From: DAOUKH01 sp034420775
GTDB lineage: Bacteria; Chloroflexota; Dehalococcoidia; SHYB01
NCBI GenBank assembly: GCA_034420775.1
Contig: DAOUKZ010000040.1
Coordinates: 1-7,533 of the forward strand
DNA: 7,533 bases
Reading direction: 5' to 3'
The notes beneath the pieces are model-generated. The model was not told the DNA's origin. It did no database searches and worked only from the letters and a program-made list of their open reading frames with translations. Every line of letters begins with the position of its first letter. Position 1 is the stretch's first letter. The translations under genes and the position numbers were made by a program. This document shows, piece after piece, positions 1 through 5,139 of the stretch.

Positions 1-8
1 GCGCACCC

Positions 9-43
9 CCCTCACCCCAACCCTCTCCCAGCGGGAGAGGGGG
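9..43. repeat. Palindromic G/C-rich intergenic repeat
   Basis: A C-rich run (CCCTCACCCCAACC) leads into a perfect 9-bp inverted repeat, CCCTCTCCC at 21-29 and GGGAGAGGG at 33-41, with a 3-nt AGC loop. The wording closely resembles a family of short palindromic intergenic repeats (CCCTCACCC-AACCCTCTCCC type) that I recall from many high-GC bacterial genomes. No T-run follows the stem, so it is not a typical intrinsic terminator, although it could stabilise the 3' end of a transcript from an upstream gene outside the window. The family assignment is from memory; copy number in this genome is unknown. Confidence 0.55.
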
Positions 44-122
44 AAGACCGCCCCGCGCCACCCGTCTTTTGGCTTGCCGATGGGTTACGCAAAGGTCTCC
101 CGTGGGAGAAGAGGCTGAAAAC

Positions 123-138
123 TGAACTTGGTTCAAAA
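123..138. promoter_or_regulatory. Candidate operator, upstream copy
   Basis: TGAACTTGGTTCAAAA contains a perfect 5-bp dyad, TGAAC (123-127) and GTTCA (131-135), with a 3-nt centre. It ends just before the -35 hexamer at 142. It matches the downstream copy at 187-202 in 15 of 16 positions, which makes chance unlikely and points to a dimeric regulator. The regulator is not identifiable. The half-sites recall the Gram-positive LexA box (GAAC-N4-GTTC), but the spacer is one base shorter. Confidence 0.6.
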
Positions 139-141
139 CTC

Positions 142-171
142 TTGACAATCTAGAGTCTCGCTGCCTAGAAT
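142..171 (+). promoter_or_regulatory. Sigma70-type promoter for ftsZ
   Basis: A perfect -35 hexamer TTGACA lies at 142-147 and a 5/6-match -10 hexamer TAGAAT at 166-171, separated by 18 nt. The expected transcription start is near 178, giving an untranslated leader of about 84 nt before the ATG at 262. The candidate operators at 123-138 and 184-202 flank it closely, so the promoter is probably repressible. Confidence 0.75.
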
Positions 172-183
172 TGGGCCAGGAGT

Positions 184-202
184 TTTTGAACTCGGTTCAA
201 AA
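184..202. promoter_or_regulatory. Candidate operator, downstream copy
   Basis: TTTTGAACTCGGTTCAAAA is a perfect palindrome with 8-bp arms (184-191 and 195-202) around a 3-nt centre. It starts a few bases after the predicted transcription start. Its centre (193) is 64 bp from the centre of the upstream copy (129), close to six turns of B-DNA, so proteins bound at both would face the same side. In RNA it could also fold as a small hairpin. Confidence 0.6.
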
Positions 203-261
203 TCTGCGTTTGGTCTCCGAGGCAGGCCGGGCCGGCTCCACGGGGACTGGTGAGGAGCGCA

Positions 262-1377
262 ATGATCCTAGGAAAGAGCCCGCCGCCTTCGTCTGGAATC
301 GAGCAGGTGCGCATCAAGGTCGTTGGCGTCGGCGGTGGCGGGGTTAATGCGGTGCGGCGTATGTCTTCCCTCGATGTTCCGGGGCTGGAACTCCTCTGCG
401 TGAATACCGATGCCTTGGCCATGGAGCGCACCAACGGTGTTCCTTCCATGATCATCGGCGGCGACGTGACCCACGGACTCGGCGCGGGGGGAGACCCCGA
501 GGTCGGCCGGCAGGCCGCCGCCGCCAGCCGCGACGACATCGCCGACGAACTCACCGGCGCCGACTTGGTGTTCATCACCGCCGCGATGGGCGGGGGCACC
601 GGTACCGGTGCCGCGCCGCTGGTCGCCGAGGTGGCGTCCGAGATCGGCGCCCTCACGGTGGCGGTGGCCACCACTCCATTCAAGTTCGAAGGCGTCCGGC
701 GCAACGGTTCGGCCCGCGGCGGCCTCGACGCCCTTTGCGCCGCGGCCGACACGGTCGTCGTCATCAGCAACGACCGCCTGCTCGCGGAGACGCGGCCGAC
801 GGCATCGGTGCGCGACTCCTTCACCCGCGCCGATCAGGTGATGATCGACGCGATCACCTCGCTCTCGCGCATCATCAACACGCCGGGCGACGTTAACATC
901 GACTTTGCCGACATCCGGTCCGTCGTCTCCGGCGGCGGGCTTGGCCTGATGGGCACCGGGACGGGCGACGGCGACGACCGCGTCGTGGCCGCGCTTCAGG
1001 ACGTGTTCGACAGCCCGCTGCTCAGCGTCAGTCCGAGCGGCGCCGCATCCATGATCTATTTCGTCAGCGGCGGCCCCGACGTGACCATGCGGGAGGTCCA
1101 TGACGCGGGCCGGTACCTTTCCAGGGTCGCCGATCCCGACGCCGACGTCTTCTTTGGCCTGCATACCGACTCCAAGAAGGGGACAGGCGCGCCGGTGGAC
1201 GTCGTGCTCATCGCCACGCGCGTTCCCGAGGCGGCCGTGTACGATGCGCAATCGCTGACCGTCGAAGAGCGGATCAGACTGGCCACTGAGAAGTACCACG
1301 CGCCCACAGCGGAGCTTCCCGGCTTCCTCCACGAGCTCGATCTGGAGATCGACCTTCCCGAGGAGGGCGCCGCCTAG
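262..1377 (+). CDS. ftsZ: Cell division protein FtsZ
   Basis: This is the tubulin-like GTPase that polymerises at midcell to form the cytokinetic ring. From the ATG at 262 the protein has 371 residues. The N-terminal nucleotide-binding domain shows the GVGGGGVNAV loop (22-31), NTD (48-50), GLGAGGDPEVGRQAA (72-86) and the tubulin signature GGGTGTG (110-116). PFKFEG (139-144) and R147 follow. The T7 synergy loop NIDFADIR (212-219) keeps N212, D214 and D217, which complete the catalytic site of the neighbouring subunit. The conserved core ends near 321. Only about 50 residues remain, with LPGFLHELD (352-360) as a plausible but degenerate C-terminal conserved peptide, so the usual variable linker is short. 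ATG 262 is preferred over the in-frame GTG at 250 because GAGGAG (252-257) precedes it, although the 4-nt spacing is short. A108 replaces the usual glycine before MGGGTGTG. No ftsA or mur genes flank it. It appears monocistronic behind an operator-flanked promoter. Confidence 0.95.
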   Translation: MILGKSPPPSSGIEQVRIKVVGVGGGGVNAVRRMSSLDVPGLELLCVNTDALAMERTNGVPSMIIGGDVTHGLGAGGDPEVGRQAAAASRDDIADELTGADLVFITAAMGGGTGTGAAPLVAEVASEIGALTVAVATTPFKFEGVRRNGSARGGLDALCAAADTVVVISNDRLLAETRPTASVRDSFTRADQVMIDAITSLSRIINTPGDVNIDFADIRSVVSGGGLGLMGTGTGDGDDRVVAALQDVFDSPLLSVSPSGAASMIYFVSGGPDVTMREVHDAGRYLSRVADPDADVFFGLHTDSKKGTGAPVDVVLIATRVPEAAVYDAQSLTVEERIRLATEKYHAPTAELPGFLHELDLEIDLPEEGAA

Positions 1378-1415
1378 ACTCAACATTCGATAGTTCCCAG
1401 CAGCAGGTGAGCGGC

Positions 1416-1450
1416 AAGGCCGGCGCGTTCCGCAAGGAAGCGTCGGCCTT
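1416..1450 (+). terminator. Hairpin terminator candidate after ftsZ
   Basis: AAGGCCGGCGC (1416-1426) pairs with GCGTCGGCCTT (1440-1450) through one G-T wobble. After a single bulged G (1427), TTCC pairs with GGAA and closes a GCAA tetraloop (1432-1435), a GNRA-type loop. The stem is about 15 bp. Only a short TT tail follows, so termination may be incomplete or factor-assisted. It lies between the ftsZ stop and the thrB promoter, where a terminator would be expected. Confidence 0.6.
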
Positions 1451-1491
1451 CCCGTTAATCGCGCGTAGAGATGCGCTATTCGTCGCGATTG

Positions 1492-1502
1492 CGTGCTATA
1501 AT
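1492..1502 (+). promoter_or_regulatory. Extended -10 promoter for the thrB operon
   Basis: A consensus -10 TATAAT (1497-1502) carries the TG-N extension (TGCTATAAT), with no good -35 at 16-18 nt upstream, as is common for extended -10 promoters. The predicted start near 1509 leaves a leader of about 30 nt before the ATG at 1539. The 11-base string CGTGCTATAAT recurs with one change as CGTACTATAAT at 6032-6042. An inverted repeat AATCGCG/CGCGATT (1457-1463 and 1484-1490) covers the -35 area. Confidence 0.6.
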
Positions 1503-1538
1503 TCGGAATCTCGCCGTCATTTCGAGGCTCATCTTTCC

Positions 1539-2459
1539 ATGTATTTCGACAGCGCGACCGCGCGCGTGCCCGCTACGACGGCGAATCTCGGCCCCGGTTT
1601 CGATTGCATGGGCGCCGCGTTGGACGTGCACTTGACCGTCACCCTACGCCGGGATACCAACGCCTCTTTTCTGGTGCGCGGTGAGGGCGCCGGCAACATC
1701 CCCAACGACGAGAGCAACCTCGTCTACCGCTCCGCCGCCGCCCTTTACGAGCGAACCGGCGCGCCCGTGCCGCCCCTGCGCGTCCGCTGCGTCAACCGCA
1801 TCCCCTTGCGCCGCGGACTTGGATCGAGCGCCGCCGCCATCGTCGGCGGCTTCGGCGCCGCGAATGCCCTGGAAGGGTCGCCGCTGACGCCGGAGCAGGT
1901 CTTCCAGGCCTGCGCCGAGATCGAGGGACACCCCGACAACGTCGCGCCCGCGCTCTTCGGCGGCTTTCAGGTCGTGGCGCGTGAGGGCGACGCCTTTGTC
2001 CGCGGCGCGATCAAGGCCAAACGCGGACTCAAGGCGATGGTCTTCATTCCCACGCACGAGGTTGTTACGAAGGAAGCGCGCGCCGTCCTTCCCAAGAAGG
2101 TGGGCCTCGAAGACGCGGTCTACAACGTGAGCCGCGCCTCCCTGCTGGCCCTCGCGCTGGGCGAAGGCCGGTGGGACCTGCTGGAAACGGCGACGGGCGA
2201 CCGGCTCCATCAGCCGTACCGCGCGCCCCTAGTCCCTGGGGCCGAAAACCTCTTTCATGCCGCTCTCGACGCAGGCGCCCACGGCGTCTTCCTCTCCGGG
2301 TCGGGGCCGTCCGTCCTCGCGCTGGTCTCCGGCGATCCGTCGCCGGTCGTCCGCGCCGTGACTTCCGCGGCGAACCGCGCCGGCACGCCGGGCATGTGCA
2401 TCGTGGCGCGCATCGGCGCACCGGGGGCAAAAATAACGGCGGGGCCGCCGGAGAGGTGA
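1539..2459 (+). CDS. thrB: Homoserine kinase (GHMP family)
   Basis: ThrB phosphorylates L-homoserine with ATP to O-phosphohomoserine, the substrate of threonine synthase (and, in some lineages, of other branches). The 306-residue product is a normal ThrB length. The N-terminus ARVPATTANLGPGFDCMG (8-25) is characteristic. The GHMP glycine/serine-rich ATP loop PLRRGLGSSAAA is at 89-100, EGHPDNVAPALFGG at 129-142 and the C-terminal GVFLSGSGPSVLAL motif at 249-262. The frame stays open up to a GTG at 1407, but that extension would read through the hairpin and upstream of the predicted transcription start. Family members begin just before the ARVPATTAN motif, so ATG 1539 is chosen. Its ribosome binding site is weak (GAGG 1524-1527, 11 nt away). 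The stop lies 7 nt before lysC, so the two genes are probably translated from one message. Confidence 0.94.
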   Translation: MYFDSATARVPATTANLGPGFDCMGAALDVHLTVTLRRDTNASFLVRGEGAGNIPNDESNLVYRSAAALYERTGAPVPPLRVRCVNRIPLRRGLGSSAAAIVGGFGAANALEGSPLTPEQVFQACAEIEGHPDNVAPALFGGFQVVAREGDAFVRGAIKAKRGLKAMVFIPTHEVVTKEARAVLPKKVGLEDAVYNVSRASLLALALGEGRWDLLETATGDRLHQPYRAPLVPGAENLFHAALDAGAHGVFLSGSGPSVLALVSGDPSPVVRAVTSAANRAGTPGMCIVARIGAPGAKITAGPPER

Positions 2460-2466
2460 GGTCGAG

Positions 2467-3696
2467 GTGGGCTTGATCGTTCAAAAATACGGTGGGACGT
2501 CGGTCGCCGACGCAGGGCGCATCAAACGCGTGGCGGAGCGCATCGTCGCGTCGCGGAGCAAGGGCGACGACGTGGTCGCGGTCGTTTCCGCTATGGGCGA
2601 TACGACCGATCTTCTGACGAGCCTGGCGCGCGAGGTCTGCGACGAACCCAATCAGCGCGAGATGGACCTGCTGCTGTCCACCGGCGAGCTCGTCTCGAGC
2701 TCGCTGCTGGCGATGGCGCTCCGGCAGCTTGGGCAGGACGCGGTGAGCCTGAGCGGTTTCCAGGCGGGCATCAAGACGGAGCGCCGCTTCGGGCGCGCCC
2801 GCATCACCAGCATCGACCCGCAGCGCATCCTCAAGGAGCTCAAGCGCGGGCGCGTCGTCATCGTGGCCGGTTTCCAGGGCGTCACCGATGATGAGGACGT
2901 CACCACGCTGGGCCGGGGCGGCTCCGACACCACGGCCGTGGCGCTCGCGGCCCGTCTCGAGGCGGCGCGCTGCGAGCGCTTCAGCGACGTCGAGGGTGTC
3001 TTCACGGCCGACCCGCGGCTGGTGCCCGACGCCCGCAAGCTCGCCGATATCAGCTATGAGGAGATGCTGGAGCTGGCCAGCGCCGGGGCCACGATCATGC
3101 ACCCCCGCGCCGTCGAGCTGGCCAGCGTTTATGGCGTGCCGATCTTTGTCGCCTCGAGCTTCAACAGCGCCCCCGGCACCCTTATCCACGAGGACACGCT
3201 CATGGAGCCGAGCGACCGGCTGCGGGGCATCGCCCACGACACCGGCGTGGCGAAGATCACCATCATGGGCGCGCCGGACATTCCGGGCGTCGCCGCGAAC
3301 GCCTTCGAACCGCTTACGAACGAGGATATTCGCATCGATTCCATCGTGCAGAACGCCAGTGAAGCCCGTGTCACCGACCTGACTTTCACCGTCAGCTTGG
3401 ACGACCTTCCCGCGGCCCTTGATCTCGTCGAGCCGGTGGCGAAGAGCATCGGCGCCCACGGCGTGCAGGCCGACGACGGGCTGGCCAAGGTAACCGTGGT
3501 TGGCGCGGCCATGCGCGATACGCCGGGGTTCGCGGCGCGGACGTTCGAGGCTTTGTTCCACGCCGGGGTCAATATTGAGATGGTGACAACCTCGGAGATC
3601 CGCATCTCGGCCATCGTCAACCGCGACGCGGTCTCCGACGCCGTAACCGCGCTCCACCGGGCCTTCGGTCTGGAGCGGTTGGACGCAACACCCTAG
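2467..3696 (+). CDS. lysC: Aspartokinase, monofunctional, two ACT domains
   Basis: Aspartate kinase phosphorylates L-aspartate to 4-aspartyl phosphate, the committed step toward lysine, threonine and methionine. The 409-residue protein has the amino-acid kinase domain first: KYGGTSVAD (7-15), STGELVSSSLLAMAL (71-85), TLGRGGSDTTAVALAA (147-162) and the FSDVEGVFTADPR segment (172-184). Two ACT regulatory domains follow, around 263-300 (KITIMGAPDIPGVAANAF) and 342-384 (VTVVGAAMRDTPGFAARTF, then TSEIRIS at 375-381). It has no homoserine dehydrogenase extension, so it is the LysC-type enzyme rather than ThrA-type. The start is GTG 2467, with GAGG (2458-2461) overlapping the thrB stop at 5-nt spacing; translational coupling is likely. 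Feedback inhibition by lysine and/or threonine is expected for the family, but which effector applies cannot be read here. An internal ribosome binding site may give a second, shorter product (see 3190-3204). Confidence 0.96.
   Translation: MGLIVQKYGGTSVADAGRIKRVAERIVASRSKGDDVVAVVSAMGDTTDLLTSLAREVCDEPNQREMDLLLSTGELVSSSLLAMALRQLGQDAVSLSGFQAGIKTERRFGRARITSIDPQRILKELKRGRVVIVAGFQGVTDDEDVTTLGRGGSDTTAVALAARLEAARCERFSDVEGVFTADPRLVPDARKLADISYEEMLELASAGATIMHPRAVELASVYGVPIFVASSFNSAPGTLIHEDTLMEPSDRLRGIAHDTGVAKITIMGAPDIPGVAANAFEPLTNEDIRIDSIVQNASEARVTDLTFTVSLDDLPAALDLVEPVAKSIGAHGVQADDGLAKVTVVGAAMRDTPGFAARTFEALFHAGVNIEMVTTSEIRISAIVNRDAVSDAVTALHRAFGLERLDATP
3190..3204 (+). promoter_or_regulatory. Candidate internal ribosome binding site and start in lysC
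   Basis: GAGGA (3190-3194) lies 7 nt before an in-frame ATG at 3202, codon 246 of lysC. Translation from there would give a 164-residue polypeptide (3202-3696) holding just the two ACT domains. The aspartokinases of Corynebacterium glutamicum and Bacillus subtilis are known to be alpha2-beta2, with the beta subunit made from an in-frame internal start at about this place and of about this size. That this gene does the same is inferred from motif placement. Confidence 0.5.
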
Positions 3697-3706
3697 GCGG
3701 ACTGCC

Positions 3707-4462
3707 TTGGACTCGCCGCAGCTCTCTATCGTGATTCCCGCCTTTAACGAGGCCTCCCGCATTGGCGGGACGCTGGAACGCGTCACCGGCTATCTCCGTG
3801 AGCGCGGGATCAGCGCCGAGGTTGTCGTCGCCGACGACGGCAGCGACGACGAGACGGCCGCCCTGGCGGAGGCATTCGCCGGCTCGTCGCCGCCCGTGCG
3901 CACCCTGTCACTGCCGCACCGGGGGAAGGGTGGGGCGGTGAAGGAGGGCATGCTGCAGGCCAAGGGAGACTACCGCTTTCTCTGCGATGCCGACCTCTCC
4001 ATGCCCATCGAAGAGATCGAGCGATTCCTCGACCGCATCGACCGGTTCGATATCGTGATCGGATCCCGCGAGGCGGCGGGCGCCCGCCGCTTGGACGAGC
4101 CGGCCTTCCGGTACGTGGCGAGCCGGGGGTTCAACGGCCTCGTCCGTTCGGTGGGCGGCGTGCGCAGCTTCGCCGACACGCAGTGCGGGTTCAAGATGTT
4201 CCGCCGCGAGGCGGTTGAGTTTCTGTTCCCGCAACAGCGGACCGAAGGCTTCGGCTTCGACATCGAGCTCCTGTACATCGCCCTGCGCAGCGGCATGACG
4301 GTGGAAGAGCTGGGGATCGAGTGGCGGCACGACCGCGGCAGCAAGGTCCAGCCGGTGCGCGATAGCCTCCGGACGCTTGGCGAGGTCCTGTGCGTCCGCG
4401 CCAACCACGTTTTGGGGCGCTACGACTTCGGCGCGCCGAGTACCAGGAAAGGCGAGGGGTAG
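3707..4462 (+). CDS. Family 2 glycosyltransferase, ALG5/polyprenyl-phosphate type
   Basis: The protein is a GT-A fold transferase that likely moves a sugar from a nucleotide donor to a polyprenyl (dolichyl-like) phosphate. It has 251 residues. LSIVIPAFNEASRI (6-19) starts the nucleotide-binding domain, VVADDGSDDET (40-50) is the donor site, HRGKGGAVKEGM (71-82) follows, and DADLSMP (94-100) carries the metal-binding DxD. The segment DTQCGFKMFRREAV (157-170) and FGFDIELL (182-189) is typical of the dolichyl-phosphate glucosyltransferase (ALG5-like) group. No membrane segment is visible, so it would act on the cytoplasmic face. The start is TTG 3707, preceded by GGCGGA (3696-3701) at 5-nt spacing. 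The first in-frame ATG is only at codon 82, which would remove the catalytic core, so a non-ATG start is required. It follows lysC by 10 nt and precedes the next gene by 1 nt. The exact donor and acceptor are not determinable. Confidence 0.85.
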   Translation: MDSPQLSIVIPAFNEASRIGGTLERVTGYLRERGISAEVVVADDGSDDETAALAEAFAGSSPPVRTLSLPHRGKGGAVKEGMLQAKGDYRFLCDADLSMPIEEIERFLDRIDRFDIVIGSREAAGARRLDEPAFRYVASRGFNGLVRSVGGVRSFADTQCGFKMFRREAVEFLFPQQRTEGFGFDIELLYIALRSGMTVEELGIEWRHDRGSKVQPVRDSLRTLGEVLCVRANHVLGRYDFGAPSTRKGEG

Positions 4463-4463
4463 C

Positions 4464-4874
4464 ATGAGCGACGTTGTGGCGGACATCCTCCGTGAGTCGA
4501 AGACGGTCGCCGTTGTCGGCCTCTCCGACGATGCGTCTCGCCCCAGCCATGAGGTGGCGGCCTATCTGCAGTCTGAGGGCTACGAGGTCATTCCCGTGAA
4601 CCCGCGCGTCTCGCGTGTGCTCGGGGCCGTTTGCTACCCCGACCTGCAGGCCATTCCCCAACCCGTCGACGTGGTCGACGTTTTCCGCCGGTCCGAGCAC
4701 GTCGCTCCCATCGCGCGGGCGGCGGTTGAGATTGGGGCCAAGGTCCTCTGGTTGCAGGACGGCGTCGTGAACGAAGAAGCCGCCGAGATCGCCCGGGAGG
4801 CGGGGCTTGCCGTGGTCATGGACGACTGCATGCTGCGCCGCCACGCGGTGCTGAAGCGGCAGGGCGTGCTCTAG
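4464..4874 (+). CDS. CoA-binding domain protein (YccU-like)
   Basis: This 136-residue protein is a single Rossmann-fold CoA_binding_2 domain, like the N-terminal CoA-binding part of succinyl-CoA synthetases. TVAVVGLSDDASRPSHEVA (14-32) is the nucleotide-binding loop with the family's SRPSHEVA string. YEVIPVNPR (40-48), VDVVDVFRRSEH (69-80), LWLQDGVVNEEAAEIAREAG (94-113) and VVMDDCMLRRH (116-126) complete the family pattern. Such stand-alone proteins bind CoA or acyl-CoA, but their cellular role is not settled. ATG 4464 follows GAGGGG (4454-4459) and the upstream glycosyltransferase stop by 1 nt, so it is the last gene of the thrB operon. No terminator hairpin is evident just after it. The D/C pair in MDDCM (118-122) is usual for the family. 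Confidence 0.9.
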   Translation: MSDVVADILRESKTVAVVGLSDDASRPSHEVAAYLQSEGYEVIPVNPRVSRVLGAVCYPDLQAIPQPVDVVDVFRRSEHVAPIARAAVEIGAKVLWLQDGVVNEEAAEIAREAGLAVVMDDCMLRRHAVLKRQGVL

Positions 4875-4890
4875 TTCAGGTGCGCGGTCG

Positions 4891-4975
4891 TCATTCAAAA
4901 CCAATTTTAAATGATTTCATAAATTGGGGACAAAACCTATTGCAATATTTATGAATGCTCCTACAATGAATCTCA
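4891..4975. promoter_or_regulatory. AT-rich regulatory island with nested dyads and promoter
   Basis: Base composition shifts sharply to AT in an otherwise GC-rich window. CCAATTT (4901-4907) and AAATTGG (4921-4927) form a perfect 7-bp dyad that encloses ATGA-TT-TCAT (4911-4920). TTCATAAAT (4916-4924) is also the exact inverse of ATTTATGAA (4947-4955). A promoter candidate, TTGCAA (4940-4945), 16 nt, TACAAT (4962-4967), sits at the right end and would start transcription near 4974 toward the TPR gene. The dyads lie upstream of the -35, or between -35 and -10, where an activator or repressor could bind. No transcription-factor family is recognised. Confidence 0.5.
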
Positions 4976-4992
4976 ACAGGGTAGCGGCGAGC

Positions 4993-5072
4993 GCTGCCTG
5001 AAGGGCGTGAACGGGCCTTCGGCAGCATCGGCGACCCGCCGCGAAGCGACGGTGGAACATTCGCGGTGGCGG
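4993..5072 (+). promoter_or_regulatory. Structured GC-rich leader upstream of the TPR gene
   Basis: Two strong hairpins can be drawn in the expected transcript. GCTGCC-(T)-GAAGG (4993-5004) pairs with CCTTCGGCAGC (5016-5026), an 11-bp stem with one bulge and an 11-nt loop. CCGCCGCGAA (5036-5045) pairs with TTCGC-GGT-GGCGG (5060-5072), a 10-bp stem with a 3-nt bulge. A third hairpin follows at 5102-5128. No known riboswitch or small-RNA class was recognised; it could be a plain structured 5' leader or an unannotated small RNA. Confidence 0.35.
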
Positions 5073-5101
5073 ACACGTCTAGTCTGAGACCCCCTGGTGG
5101 C

Positions 5102-5128
5102 GCGGACCTATGAGAAGGAAAGGTCCGC
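5102..5128 (+). promoter_or_regulatory. Hairpin just before the TPR-gene ribosome binding site
   Basis: GCGGACCT (5102-5109) and AGGTCCGC (5121-5128) are perfect 8-bp inverse copies around an 11-nt loop, ATGAGAAGGAA. The loop contains the alternative in-frame ATG at 5110. The stem ends directly next to AGGGA (5129-5133), the ribosome binding site for ATG 5140. The structure could modulate initiation or keep the upstream ATG from being used. Confidence 0.45.
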
Positions 5129-5139
5129 AGGGAATTGCG

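Noticed and set aside
123..202. The ftsZ dyads as classic LexA (SOS) boxes
   Set aside because: The Gram-positive LexA box has a 4-nt spacer between GAAC and GTTC, whereas here it is 3 nt in both copies. The resemblance is noted but not enough to name the regulator.
250..261. GTG 250 as the ftsZ start
   Set aside because: GAGGAG at 252-257 serves ATG 262, and no comparable ribosome binding site precedes 250.
268..1386. Open frame of 372 codons on the - strand opposite ftsZ
   Set aside because: It is an antisense shadow of ftsZ, with His/Arg/Gly/Asp-rich composition typical of reversed GC-rich codons and no motif.
1407..1538. N-terminal extension of thrB from GTG 1407
   Set aside because: It would be translated through the terminator-like hairpin and upstream of the extended -10 promoter, and ThrB proteins begin close to the ARVPATTAN motif.
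1378..1538. Threonine, lysine or other amino-acid riboswitch or attenuator before thrB
   Set aside because: The predicted leader is only about 30 nt, no run of Thr or Ile codons forms a leader peptide, and the lysine riboswitch architecture is absent.
2065..3786. Long open frame of 573 codons on the - strand
   Set aside because: It lies antisense to thrB, lysC and the glycosyltransferase, which have clear family motifs. Its translation is low-complexity and matches nothing I recognise; high GC at third positions suppresses stops in this frame.
4891..5076. Small 61-codon frame on the - strand in the non-coding gap
   Set aside because: It spans both the AT-rich promoter block and the GC-rich leader, has no visible ribosome binding site and shows no recognisable domain.
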